Of a stretch of 64,000 nucleotides of DNA, positions 43,827 through 56,900 are shown one piece after another. The notes under the pieces were generated by a model. That model was given only the letters and a program-made list of their open reading frames with translations, did no database searches and was not told the origin of the DNA. The first letter of the stretch is position 1; every line of letters begins with the position of its first letter. Source of the DNA: Hippopus hippopus (lineage: Eukaryota; Mollusca; Bivalvia; Cardiida; Cardiidae). The stretch is from the NCBI GenBank assembly GCA_946811185.2, contig OX328102.1, forward strand, positions 15,935,194 through 15,999,193, given 5' to 3'. Both the position numbers and the translations under genes were made by a program.

Positions 43827-44179
43827 AAGCAATCAAACCAGTCTGTCTTCTTTAAAAAAAAAATAGAAGGATCACAGCAGATATTCTGAGAGAAGTACAC
43901 GTATACTAATTTTTTTCCGGCCATTCCAGGACGTAAATGTTATTAATTAGATCTCGTAGAACCATGATTCTCTCACGTCGAACTCTGCCCCTGATTGTGT
44001 TTATACACAATGTCGAGTAATTTGTGTGACAGGCCGAGTGCCATGTCATTCATGAAGACCTTTTTTTTCCCTCTCCGTGAACTACTTACAGATGTGTGTC
44101 GATTTATCATCAATGTATCTCCGGAATTAATTTTTGTATCTTTACTCCTTCTCAACTGTATTTTCTAACCTAGAGATAT
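43827..44179. other. no recognised feature
   Basis: AT-rich, no supported gene. Confidence 0.45.
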
Positions 44180-44335
44180 GCCTAGGACAGAACGTGAGGT
44201 CTGATCTTGGATCTATACCGTCCGCGTGGTTAGTAAAGCCTGTAAAACAAGTACTTCAGAAACTGTGTTTCAATGCATAGTACTTGTAGCTGTCGAACAA
44301 GGCCGAGCTTGTATTGTTGGCGCTGAAAGATGTTT
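44180..44335. repeat. MITE-A' half copy
   Basis: AGGTCTGATCTTGGATCTAT, ACCGTCCGCGTGG and the GTTGGCGCTGAAAGATG outer end; left half lost. Confidence 0.7.
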
Positions 44336-44433
44336 ATCAGGCTGAATGGAAGATAAGGATATTTATAGTCTTCAGAAAAGGCAATCCATACGATAATAGA
44401 ATTCTTAACTCAGAAAAAATACCCCACAAAATA

Positions 44434-44501
44434 TCGGACTGTGTATGATACAAGATCAGACTGCACGTTTTGTGCAGTCTGATCTTGATCTACACTATCC
44501 G
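44434..44501. repeat. MITE-A hairpin core
   Basis: CGGACTGTGTATGATACAAG, GATCAGACTGCACGTTTTGT and inverse arm. Confidence 0.8.
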
Positions 44502-44524
44502 AAACACTATTTCTGTTATTCAGG

Positions 44525-44565
44525 CCTGTCTCTCATTTTCTCTCTCTGTCTGTCTGTCTATTCGC

Positions 44566-44607
<42 letters not shown>

Positions 44608-44650
44608 CCCCTCTTTCTCTCGCGCGCTCTCTGTCCCATTTTTCTCTCTG

Positions 44651-44707
<57 letters not shown>
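44525..44707 (+). repeat. (TC)n / (CTGT)n microsatellite
   Basis: A CTGT block (44566-44598) sits within long TCTC runs. Confidence 0.95.
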
Positions 44708-44710
<3 letters not shown>

Positions 44711-44967
44711 TTTGGTTAAGGTAAAACACTTTTCAAAATTATCATAAACCCAAACTTTAGTTTAACTTATTTATTTAACGCACAAGCATAACAAAATATT
44801 TTTTATCAAAGTTCGAGTAACAAACAATACATAGTTGTAAATGGTGACAGTACAAAATTATGAAATGAAAGTACATGTACATTTTTGTGTGTACCTGTGT
44901 TTTAGATACGAAACTGCAGTTTTTGTGTATGACATTATGCAAACTTTGTTACAGACATACAATTGTG

Positions 44968-45052
44968 TTAACAAGTTTCTTTGCAAAATTATATCACATA
45001 GTTAAATGTGTTTACAAGTTTCTTTGCAAAATTATATCACATAGTTAAAGGC
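44968..45052 (+). repeat. tandem duplication of about 41 bp
   Basis: ACAAGTTTCTTTGCAAAATT followed by ATATCACATAGTTAAA occurs twice in a row without a visible difference. Confidence 0.9.
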
Positions 45053-45119
45053 AAAATACATGTATGCAGTGAAACTTTACTTATTTAAACAAGAGGTAAT
45101 TCGAGTATATCTCATCAGT

Positions 45120-45150
<31 letters not shown>

Positions 45151-45210
45151 GTCTCTCTCTGTCTCTTTTCTCTCTTTCTTTCTCCCTCTCTGTCTCTGTC
45201 TGTCTCTCTC

Positions 45211-45241
<31 letters not shown>

Positions 45242-45310
45242 GTCTCTCTCTCTCTCTCTCTCTGTCTATCTCTCTGTCTGTCTATCTCTCTCTCCTTCTC
45301 TCTGTCTGTG
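45120..45310 (+). repeat. (TC)n / (CTGT)n microsatellite
   Basis: Same composition as 44525-44707, 0.4 kb away. Confidence 0.95.
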
Positions 45311-45741
45311 CATAAAAATAAGTGCAATCATCTTCTCAAAGAAGGTATACATTGAAAATTACAGTGATTTTTGATCATCTATTTCAACCAAAAAATCGAC
45401 TTAATTTTCTGCAGACGGATCTTGATTTAAACTCTCTGCAAATTGCACACACGATCACATGCAGCAGTATAAGGTTATAATTGCAATTTTTGAAAAGAAA
45501 AATGACAAGTGGAAAATAAGCATCCAATACGAGCATAGCTCCGGATTTCCTAACAAAAATAAAGATCACTTATTATTCACCGGAATGGAAAATATCAAAA
45601 TAAGTGGAAATGATACAAGTTACAAAAAAATCTTACAAGCCATAAAATCATTGCGATGTATATTTTCAGTAAGAAAAAAGAAAAGTATCTGAGTATGTAT
45701 CACCATTGCTGTTTGCCAGAGTATTCAACACACTATCAATC

Positions 45742-45808
45742 AAACAGTGTAAATCCAAGATCAGAAAAACTTTTTTTGCAGTCTGGACTTGATCTAAATT
45801 GTTCGAAA
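45742..45808. repeat. MITE-A core remnant
   Basis: AACAGTGTAAATCCAAGATC, TTGCAGTCTGGACTTGATCT. Confidence 0.6.
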
Positions 45809-45934
45809 AAGCAACTGGAATTCTGCCTCCAATACTTTTCTTAAACATTTTATGAATATTTCCTTTAAATCAACAAACATCGTTTCTATGATAAAACCAT
45901 CAGTATACCACATTATTCAGACCAAGCAACACCA

Positions 45935-46100
45935 AAACTTGTATTCACCAACCATTCTATATGAAGTCTTGTTCTAGATTTAAAAAGTAACACAATTTCT
46001 GATTGGCTAAACCATTTGGTTGAGCCAATTAGAAATGGCGTTGCTTTGAAATGTAGAAAAAGACTTCCAGTGCAATTTAGAATGGTTGGAAAATACAACC
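45935..46100. repeat. MITE-F copy
   Basis: GTATTCACCAACCATTCTAT, AATTTCTGATTGGCTAAACC, GAGCCAATTAGAAATGGCG, AATGGTTGGAAAATAC. Confidence 0.88.
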
Positions 46101-46285
46101 ATTCACCAACCGTTCTAAATTGCTCTTGAAGTTTTGTTATAGATTTAAAAAGTAACACAATTTCTGTTTGGCTAAACCATTTGGTTTAGCCAATCAGAAA
46201 ATGCGTTACTTTGAAATTTAGAAAAATTCTTGAGAATCGGACAAAGAATATCATTAAGATTGCTTGGGGAATACGAGCTCATATT
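46101..46285. repeat. MITE-F copy, adjoining the previous one
   Basis: ATTCACCAACCGTTCTAAAT, ATTTCTGTTTGGCTAAACC / TTTAGCCAATCAGAAAAT, TTGGGGAATACGAG. The two copies lie end to end. Confidence 0.88.
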
Positions 46286-46535
46286 GGCATCAGTTCGCCA
46301 GCATTTTCTTCTTTTCAAACAATATTTTCAGAATTCCTCTTCCTTAAAGTTGAAAAAAAAGGATGTAACAAGTCAAGTGTAAATTACTCTGTTGCACTCG
46401 AAGTACCGGGAAGGCTTCCAGAAACAAAAGATCAATCTCTGTTGCTTTAAACAACGAATGACATATCTTCTTTCATTCCTGATATGTAATTAAAGTCTAT
46501 CACAGTTAATAAATGGCTATCTATGTATATAGGTA

Positions 46536-46797
46536 TGAGCCATGCTCTGTGAAAAGGGGGCTTAATGCATCTGCGAAAGGAACCACTCAGGTCAGCCTGC
46601 GCAATCCGCGCAGGCTGACCTGGGCCGAAACTTTTCGCTATTGGTCAATTTTCTCTATGTTCAAGGAACAGTCTACCTCATGATTAAGTCGGTTGCTAAA
46701 AAAAAAGGCTATCATCGATCCATAACTATGTAATGGTTTGACTGGTAAAATGGATCACGGAGTTAAATTAAGCCCCCTTTTGCCAGAACAAGACTCA
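46536..46797. repeat. MITE-C copy flanked by TA
   Basis: TGAGCCATGCTCTGTGAAAA ... GCCAGAACAAGACTCA, with TA on each side. Core GGTCAGCCTGCGCAATCCGC. Confidence 0.92.
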
Positions 46798-46824
46798 TAC
46801 TGAAGGCACTGTTTTGCAGGCTGT

Positions 46825-47271
46825 TTAACCCTTTACCAAACATTTCTGAGTATCAACCCTTATCCTGTTAAATAAGTTAAACAAAACTTACAAGCCGATA
46901 GTTATAACCCGAATAATGCCTTTTTTTTTCAAACTCATTTGTTGGAGAAAAATATCTCCTTATCGGACAGTGTAGATACAAGATCAGACTGCACGCTCTG
47001 TGCAGTCTGATCTTGATCTACATTGTCCGCAAAAGGTCAGTGAGTTGCCCCTAGAAGCTTAAGAATTAACGACCCTTAACGAAATTAAGCTTTTGAAAAC
47101 ATTTTGGACTAAGGAGAAAATGCTGGTAACCAGCATTTTCTCTTTTTCCCGCGATGTTTTCTGCATTACTTCCGGACACACATCACATTATTTAAGCCAC
47201 ATTTAATTTGATGTCTACTAGATCTTCAAATTTTGGCGAGTCTAAAACTGTGTTATCTGGTAAAGAGTTAA
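46825..47271. repeat. MITE-B copy carrying a MITE-A insertion
   Basis: TTAACCCTTTACCAAACATT to the insert at 46853, then CGACCCTTAACGAAATTAAG, AGGAGAAAATGCTGGTAACC palindrome, and CTGGTAAAGAGTTAA at 47271. Removing the insert restores the family phrase TTAACGACCCT. Confidence 0.92.
46853..47069. repeat. MITE-A inserted at a TTAA of MITE-B
   Basis: TCAACCCTTATCCTGTTAAA ... TTAAGAATTAAC. Left target copy is TCAA (46853-46856, one change), right is TTAA (47066-47069). Hairpin near 46964-47030. Confidence 0.92.
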
Positions 47272-47872
47272 GGTATTTTGATTAATTAATCACATTTTAA
47301 AAAAAAAAAACTACACACACTTTTAATTTTTTTTTACTAACACACTGTCTGTCGGCAATTCATCATTTTTATGCGAATACGAATGTAACGCTACAGTGCT
47401 AACAGGTACGACGTAACAAAATGTTATACAATTAAATCTTGATATTTCGTAAAAAAAAAAAGGTACGGTCTTAGATTAGACTTAATATGTATTCCCTATC
47501 GTTTCTATGATCTGCATAAAAAAGGTAATTTCTTAAATTCTCACAACGTTTTCTATCCTATCAAAGAGCTGTTGCTCATTTGTACCAACCTGCTCTGGCC
47601 AGAATTTCCCCTAAACGTACAGACGGATTAGATCCAGTAAGAGCTGAATAGCAATCAAGATCAAGTGCTAATAAAATATTGCCGACAGAACAGTTATAAC
47701 TGAAAGACTTGCCCGACCTTTTTTCTAAAAAATAAATCACTCGTCTCACTGTTTAATTAGGCATGCGTGCGTATATCTGATTACTCCCCCGTTTCCTGGC
47801 TCCAACACAAAACCCAAGAAGACAGGACCTGATGGTCGAATATTAGCCATGTACAGAGGAATGCTGCCACTT
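47272..47872. other. 3' flank of the receptor gene
   Basis: AT-rich sequence holding the probable 3' UTR of the minus-strand gene. An ATTAAA hexamer on the minus strand at 47752-47757, about 120 bp past the stop, is a possible poly(A) signal. No repeat family seen. Confidence 0.4.
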
Positions 47873-47992
47873 TTAAAGCGTGCCACACCCTTCTTTACTC
47901 TCTAGTCTGGCCGCGGATATAATCTGGATACCTCGGAAGTGTACCAATGCTGCCAGGATCACAAATACGTGGAATATCTGGTGACTTTGGCA
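47873..47992 (-). CDS. AdipoR: AdipoR-like exon 5 (terminal)
   Basis: Codes residues 280-318 and the TAA stop, starting exactly on a codon (phase 0) after acceptor TTTTTTCAG. Carries zinc ligands H283 and H287 in QSHQIFHVF. The tail EGCGTL resembles the EGGC end of other AdipoRs. Confidence 0.93.
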   Translation of the reverse strand, partial: CQSHQIFHVFVILAALVHFRGIQIISAARLESKEGCGTL

Positions 47993-50900
47993 CTGAAAAA
48001 AACAATTACACCAATATAAGGTGAGTACAAATGAGGGCAAGAAAAAGAAGTTTGAACGCAGGGTCACAAACATTTAAATTATCTCATGAAAGTCATTGTA
48101 AGTGAATACAAAAAGATTCTAAGATATCAAGTCTAATCTAGGATCGCAAATATGCAGAATAACTGGTGAATTGGCACTATTTTTGTGTGTGTGAAAAGGA
48201 TACAAAAAAAAAACCACATAGTAACATGAGTTCGAGAACGTTCAAGATGCCAGGTCAAATCCAAAATCACAAACACGTGGAATATGTGTTGGAATTTAGC
48301 ACCAAATTAAGAATAACAACAGCGATTTATACAGATTCGTGAATATACTTCCCTAGGTTCACAATTACGTGGGGTATTTAGTGGCCATGATATCATGAAG
48401 CCATATTATATCGTTACCTCGGACGAGAAGGAACAGGGGCGAAATTACCAAACCCTTCTAAATACTGTTCTTATTCAAAATTACAAGGCTATCCATCGGA
48501 TTGGCAAGTCTTGGAATTTAGAATTACAGTTGACTTGAAAACGACCAAAAGGAATTGTGTGTGATCGAGAACCCAAATAAAAACACGCACTTTAAATCTC
48601 AATCGATAAATACGGTAAGACAGTGATAACGGAATTGCGAGAAAAATCAAGAAAGTAGTTCTAATCCGGAATCAAGAAGCATGTAAAATACCTTCAAGTA
48701 TTTCGAAATGTTCGTTAGGCATAAACACACACTCACCCAAAGATCAAATTTACCGGGGTATATACTCTCGGGTATGCGAAATCCATATAACAGTGCCCCA
48801 CTGATATATAATATCGCCATAATAACCAGGTGCCCAAGGCCGTACTCGATGGCTGGAAATAGTCCTTCTAGTAACACAAAATGTAGAGCTGGAATTACAC
48901 CGGTAAGCCCAAGACTTATAAATAACCCTGAAATAGAAATACTAAATAATTTTTATATACCTAAACAGTTCGCTGCTCAAGTCAAATATGTTTCCAAATA
49001 AATCTATGATGACGCAATCCGTGTGCGGACTACTTCCACATTAGTTTTCGTTTTGATTAGTTAGAATCTTATGTAATAATATCCATCCGCAATTCACAAA
49101 AAGAAATTATTACTCACAAAATCATAATTCGTTTCAAATTCCTATCGTTTCGAATAGCATTGTCAACAAAAGCAATATTCAGTGTTCAAACTGGTAGGTA
49201 TGCAATAAAAGGAATGTCACGCACTACAAAAATTCCTGGGACCTGTATCTGCTTCTCGCTGACACCTGGCATCCCGAAAGTCACACAGAAATCAAATATG
49301 CTCACGTAGCTTGAAGCAAATACAAGCCTGAAAAAAGGTATTATAATATAATATTCCGTAAGTATATTCCTGAGAAAAAAAGAATTTGAAAAGGTTTACT
49401 GGAATCAGTGCGTTCGTCTGTCCACTCGTCTGTTGACATGCGCATGAATATATTTGTGTCGCATCGGCATACACATGAATACATTTGTGTCGCATTGGTA
49501 TACGCATGAATACATTTGTGTCGCATTGGCATACGCATGAATATATTTGTGTCGCAAAACCCTTCCTCGGCTCTACTGTTACTTCCATTTTCTAGATATA
49601 TGTTTTGAAATTCGAAACGTCATTACAGTATGGAAAATGCATAGGAATTACCATTTCTACTCTCAACAAAAATATACCAAACGCTTCATAACTGAATACT
49701 ACGGCTTCCTTCCGTTGCAGGGTAAGCTTTATGCTAGGCAAATGTCTACTTAAACCTTAGCCACACAATCGCCGCATAGACAGGCTTTGAAAACATTGTA
49801 GGAAAGGAGAAGATGCAGGTTACTAGCATTTTCTCCTTTTTCCCACAATGTTTTCTAACGCACCAAAGAGAATTCTCATCATTTGAGCCATATAAAGTAT
49901 TTCGTTTGCAATCTTCTACTTTGGAGAAGCCTAAAATTTTGAACTGTCGGAAAGAGTCAGAGCAAATCATACTACTTATAATCCGTGATACCCTGACAAA
50001 GTCTACGGCATATGAGCCACGCCTGGTAAATATGGGTTTAATGTATCTTCGTCGTCCATTCTACCAAGCAAGTAAGTGATCTCATATTATTTCATGCTTT
50101 CCGGTAGGTTATCGAGAAATATCGGTGAAATATTTTTCGATATTTCATGGTTACGACCAGTGAAAATACCGATTTTTATATTCTAACTCTTCAATTGTTC
50201 CCGCGCACTAGTTACCTAAGTAAAATGCGCGTGCCTCACAACCAGATGGAAATATGACGCGCTTGACGTAATATTGTAATGCGTTGCTATGCGGAGGGGG
50301 TACGCCACGGGGAATAACCGAAAAGAACTGTACTGGATTTTGATTAAATTCGCCCCAGAAAGGGTTAAAAGCATGAAATAAATAGAATATTTGTTTTTTT
50401 CGGTGAAAGATCGAAATTTTTTTCATCTCGTGAATATCATCGGTAATATTTTCACGAGTGGCTGAGCGCCACTCGTGAAAATATTACCGATGATATTCAC
50501 GAGATGAAATAAATTTCGATCTTTCACCGTACAAAAAACAAATGTCTTCTATATCATGGATCCATAAAAACCACTTTGACTCACAACCGACTAAATCATG
50601 AGGCACAGTGGTCCTTTGATGTGAAATGTTACCAATAGCAAGAATTTCCGAGCCAGGTCAACCTGCGCAGTCCGTGCAGGCTAACCCGGTCGATACTTCT
50701 TGCAGATGCATGAATTCCCCTTTTCACAGCGCATGATTCATATACGCATATGGGCTTACTGTCATGGCTTCACCCTAAAATCGTGCAATATGTGACAATC
50801 GATGTACTTTGCTGAGGTTTAAAGTCAAAATCAGCCTGCACATATTACTCTCAGACGATAGCAGTGTCTTTTTACGGTGGGCCAATTTCATAACAATAGG

Positions 50901-53900
50901 GGAAACCAGTAGTGTTTTCTTCTAAAATGCCTGTTGTACTGTTTATCGCAATGTGTTTTACCTGACTTACCTTTACTGTGTTTGTTTTGTTATATTGTGT
51001 ATGTCAATAAAGGCTAAAATTATCATCTGAGAGTAATACGTGTTCAGCTGCTTTTGTTTCTGGCCTTGCAGTATGTTCGATAATGGCTTTAGTCCTTTGA
51101 ACGCATCAACCAACATTCGCTTTTCAGACAATCCAGATGAAGATGATTTTGCACATTAGGCGTTTCGCAAATTGTTCTCACCATAAATCCCCAAATTGTA
51201 ATAAACATTTTTTTTTCCTACATTTTTTTTCAATGTACTGTTTTCATCTTCAGTATGGCAGTTATTGTGATGCCTGCCAAATTAGGTTAAAAACAACAAG
51301 AGCAAACATCGGAGGAATAGGAAAACAGTTTTTAAACAGGATTGAAAATATGAGGGTTGTCCCAGAAATACGTGTATGTAGACTTTTACCATAACTCGAC
51401 TAATTTTTGATAATTTCATACCAAAATTTTCCGTCAATTAAAAAATCATCTTGGTTTAGGAGTAGTAAGGTCACATGACAAACTACGTCTTTACTTCGAT
51501 TTTCTTTACACATTGTGCCTATGGCCAGTTTGTACCTTGCGTGAGTAGCATTTACAGCGGAAGGACTATTTTGTCTACAGTTAAAGTGTAGATCGCAATT
51601 AACCCATTTACCAAATATGGAGTATACCTACGTACAAGATATAGCGCAAGTGACGCCAGGAAAATGATTGAAATAAAAATGCATACTTAGTATAAAAAAA
51701 CCAGTTTTCTTGAATAACATGCACGGAAAAACAACTGTGGAAAACAGAAGACCATTGCCTAAAGCAAGAAATTGATCCGTTTTCCGTCAATGTTTTCAGA
51801 AAAGCTTTCCTGTGCAAGTACACCATGTTTGTCCAGTAATGGACTAATTTTGATTTATTGTCCCTATACACGACATATAGCATGTCTAAGGTGATTCTGT
51901 ATTTGTAACACGGTTCTGTTTATCTTTGTACGGCGGTAAATTTTATCAGTCGTGATACACTCGTATATATTCATGATTATCGAATCTCTACCAATTTAAG
52001 GTTTACGGCCCCAAACTCTCACATTAAAAGGCGGAAGCTGCCTAGATTGGCCGAATAGCCCTTTACGAAAACGTCGATGTTACACGATATTACCGATGAG
52101 TTAGGGGTCGTAATCCTTAACTTAAATCTTACCACAAAAATACGACTTAAATATTTACCAAACATACCCGATTTTTAGCGACCCTGAGAAAGAAGACTTT
52201 TGAAATAATTATAGGAAAAGCTTTTCCCATATTGTTTTTCTACGCTTTTCATAAGACAAATCTCATCAGTCGTATCATTCTTAATTTGTCGTCCGCAAAT
52301 GCTTTCATTTTGTACAGGTCTAAAGTTTTATCGTCTGGTAACGATTTAAAAAGCTTTTGCGGATGGCGTAGATCAAGATCAGACTGCACGAAATAATGTA
52401 ACTTGATGAGCCTGTAAAATCTGACTAACATTAAGTAAATCTGTTTGATTACTTACCCACTCTAAGTGCCCTATAAGCTGGGGATGAAAACTCGTCCCTG
52501 AGAGTAACAAATACACAGGAAGTGCCCAATATTATAATGGATATCAGATATACAATATGGGCCAACGGCCTGCAGTAAAACCCGTAGTAGAGCCAGGGCA
52601 CAAACGAGCCCACGATTAGGAATGCTATCCCACAGTAATCTAACCTGGAAAGAAAAAGATTGGGTTTGAAGCTTCGTAATTTGTAATAAAAAAGAACCAA
52701 AGATTTAGCCATACAGTGCTACACACAACTTTTATTAACAATATAGAATAAGATCTGAATTCCTTTAGTGGACAGTGTAGATCAAGATCAGACTACAGGG
52801 AACGTGCTGCCTGATCTTTGACTTATACTGTCCGCTATTTTGTGAAATATTATGGCAAAATAATTTTGAAATTAAAGTTTAACTGTTCTTCCTGGACAGG
52901 AATACACATTTGATTTGTCTAGCGTTCGAATGGGTTAATATAAAATAATTGGCACTGTAAGACCCATCATAAATGTTATGGCTAACTTGAATATGAGCCA
53001 TGCTCTGTGAAAAAGGGGTTTAATGCAGCTGCAAAAAGTATCGGCTCAGGTCAGCCTGCGCAATCCGCGCAGGCTGACCTGAGTCGAAACTGTTTTGCTA
53101 TTTGTCAATTTTCTGTATATTACAGGAACATTCTTTCTCAAGATTTAGTCGGTTGTTAGACAAAGTGGCTGTTACGGATCTATAATCATGTAAAAGCTTC
53201 CTTGGTATCACGCATAACGGAGATCCATTAAACAACTCTTTGGCCATAGCGCTCTGCTCATATATACGTAAGTATCAAAACGATAATTCTACTTGTATTC
53301 AGTTAGAATATCTTTCTATGAAATCTTTCTTCATAGAAAGATATGAACGAGAAAAAGCAGCGGCAATTCGGATCTCACGCATGCGCAGCTCGCTCTGTAA
53401 CCCTTTATCACACAGTCCTGTGCTGCTTACCAGCATTTTCACCTTTTTCCACATTGTTTTTTACCATTTCCAAGACCAATCTCAACATAATGTCATATTT
53501 AATTCATCGTCTGAAAATGCCTTCAAGTTGGAGAAGTCTAAACTTTTGTCATCTGTTAAACCGTTGAATAAGGTATGGGTTATGGACAACAGCAGTAAGG
53601 CATCCTAAAGAATTTGATAAACTCTTAAGAACCTCCATGGTACTCTTAAAATTTGAAACAATTACATCGTCTTAACCGAGCCACATTGCTGAGTTACTGA
53701 GTTACTTTCCTCTTATTATCGCCGAGCCCCGGTAGCTCAGTCGGGAGAGTATAGGACTTGAGAACAGGACGTCGCTGGTTCGATCCCCGGCTCGGCCAAT
53801 TTCTTTCCGAGGACTGATGAAAGGATAATCATTGCGACAGGACTCATTCCTCTCTCACTGCTGACCATTGTTTCGACGATGGTTATGTAGGAAATCAGCT

Positions 53901-56900
53901 AGTAGCTTGGAAAGAATATTGTGCAGAGTACTGGTAAAAGAAATTCCAGATAAGGGTGGATAGGTGCACTGGCGGCCGCGATATAACTGAAATGATGTTG
54001 AAACACTATACAATCAATCATCTTATTGTCGTTTACAAGTAAAATAACCACGTTGTTTGCATTACAAAGGTAGTAAGTAGTTATCTCCCTTCACAAAAAG
54101 ATAAAACACACACACACACACACTTGTCATGCTGTACAAATTACATGAATTAAGGCATTATTTGGATGTTCATCGGTTGAAAATAAGCCAAAAATTACTT
54201 GCTCTAGTTCTAGTAGTGTAATCATTTTTTTTTACAGAACTGTGTAGAACATAATAAAATTTGCCTATACGGCCGGTGTAGATCAAGATCAGACTCATGA
54301 GACAGTGCAATTGCACTGTCTGATCTTTTATTTACGCTCTCCACTTTGCTTGGACATTTTGGATAAAAGCAATTTTGGAATTACAATTATCTGATTTTTT
54401 TTTTTAGCCTGAAATTGTCAGTTTGGTTTATGCAGCACTCTAACAGTTAATTTGAAATACTTTTACAAACAATGGAGATCACGACCGGACTGGACAGATA
54501 GTGCAGGCTTATCTTGATACATGTATACTGTTTGTTGACATACTTTTGCCAAAATTTGTCATGAAATTACAACAGTTGGTGTCTTTAACGTCATATTGTT
54601 TTCTTTGAGCAAGATTTGGTTGATAAGCTCAAAGTTTCATAGTCTATATGTTGTTAACTTTTATCCTGCTAAATAAATTAAATGGAACTTTCAAGCCGAT
54701 AGCAAAAACCCAATTGGTGATACTTCAAATTTATTTTTTTGGGGAAAGATATCTTCTTATCGGACAGTGTAGATCCAAGGTCAGACTGCACGTTCTGTGC
54801 AGTCTGATCTTGATCCACGCTGTCCGCAAAATGTCAGTGAGTCGGGCTTAGCAGCTTATGGGTTAAGAGGAAAGAGAGATACACTAATATTATATTACCA
54901 AACTACTAAACACCATAAATAATTTATAGAACATTTTCGTAATTTCTGGAAAGAAAAAAAAAGGTATACAAAGAAAAGACAACAGCAGATCGCCTTGGTA
55001 GATACTTACTTTCCAAACAATATCAAAACAGACTCGGAGTGACAAAAGACTGTATGGTAGACCCATGATAACGTAAAACATGTAATGGCCCCGGCGAAGA
55101 AAACCGAATGCACTGTTACATCCTGCCACATCCAGTCTATATATCGGCTACCCAGGGTGTATGCGGCGATAAAGATGAATGCAATCATAGCTGAAAAGAC
55201 AAAACGGATACCCAGGTTATGTATCGGTAACAGAGGATCTAATGGCACCAAAGAAGAACGCAATCATTATTGAAATGATGAAAAGAGTACACATGCTATG
55301 CGGCAATAGGATTTCAAATACAATCACAGCTAAAGGCACATGTAAACAGTTTATTTGGAATTGGCCAAGTCAAAATTAGAAATAATTGAGAAAGGTAGGT
55401 TTTCAATGCACTTATTACACAAATGAATTGTGTTAGATTAAGGAAAAGAAGCAGTAAGTTTGTCTATGAGACCGGAGGTCATGGCCTTTCCTTCTTTGTT
55501 CTATATGGTGACCCCAAATGCGAAACTGAGGGGTCATGGAGCTAGTGGCTGTTTTTAGCCGCCAAAATAAGGCTGGGGTAAAGGCATGAAAGCCTATGAT
55601 TGCGAAAAAACGGCATGGCAACGTGCTATTTTGGATTTTATCTCTAGATTATGTGTTGTTTTGAGCTTCAATTTAGCTTGGCATTTTCAGGCTAGCTTCC
55701 TGGTTTTGCATTTTTTGAATTTTGGAATATAGGCTAAAATGGCATATTTTGTCAGTGCTTTTTCCCGACCATGCCACTTGCCTGTATTGATCAGTAATTT
55801 CACTATTTCAATAGTTGAACTTGATTTATTGATAAAATTTTAAGAATTAGGATTGTGCTGTTGAATTTAAGCGCTCTTTATAATTTCAGGCTGATTACAT
55901 AGACTTTTGTTTCAGGAAGTTCTGTTTGGCGTGTTGTCGACAGAGACCAGTTCAGCTGAATACCGTGTTCTGCTGCCAAACGTTAAAACGGATACACAGG
56001 CTATGTATCGGTCGTCGAGGATGAATAACTAATCATGGCAATATAAATGGGTGAAATCATTGTTAGATTGATGTAATGCATATATAGGTTATATTTGATT
56101 TGTCCTCTATACATGCTTTGAATTATAATCAATCAGATTTTTATCGTCTAGTAAAAAGTTCAGGTATATATCCATTTTATTTTTCGCACAGGGTTTGAAG
56201 GTAAATTCAATCCAAACATGATCATTTTGTTCAGTGCCTATCGCAAGACCAATGTATATAATTATTTATTATCAATCTAAACTCCGTATAGTTGTATCTA
56301 ATTGCAATTTTTCATCCAACAACTGCTGACAACTTGATGTTGAGAAAATATAACACCAATAATCTAGATCTGAGAGTATAGTAGGGTATACGTTTAGATA
56401 TGCACAGTCCAAATTTTCGTTCATCAATGTGGCCAAAAAAAGGAAATAAAAAATCCAAAATCTACAGCCCTTCAATTTGAGGAAAACTGTATTGCGGAAA
56501 AAGTGTTTGCAATAAAACCTTGGGTTGCTAAGCACAACTTAAAGAACGTGCAGTCTGATCTTGGATCTACCCTGTCCGATAAGGAGATATCTTTCCCAAA
56601 AAATACCTCTGAAAAAGCAAAACTTGGTGTTTGATTTTCGGCTTGAAAGTATAATTGAAACTATTTAGTAGGATGACGATTAAAAGGAGAGTCAGATATA
56701 GAAAAGATCGGTGATTTAAAACTTCAAGAACGAGTTAAATTATTTCATATTACCTAATAAATGAGTCCAAATATTTCCCGTCTCGGTATGAATTCGAAAC
56801 ACAGACCGGAAGCAGGAACGGAAAGAGTTCAAAGGTTGTCTGTGACCAAATACGATGTACTCGTTGTCCTGAAGCCAAACCGGAAGTTTGTGGTGGGTGA

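Noticed and set aside
48708..49001. 97-codon plus-strand frame
   Set aside because: Antisense shadow of receptor exon 4.
53726..53800. Possible tRNA genes (also 39118, 2307, 430-502 inverted)
   Set aside because: A and B boxes are present, but acceptor stems do not close and each continues into a shared body with an AATC-type tail: SINE heads.
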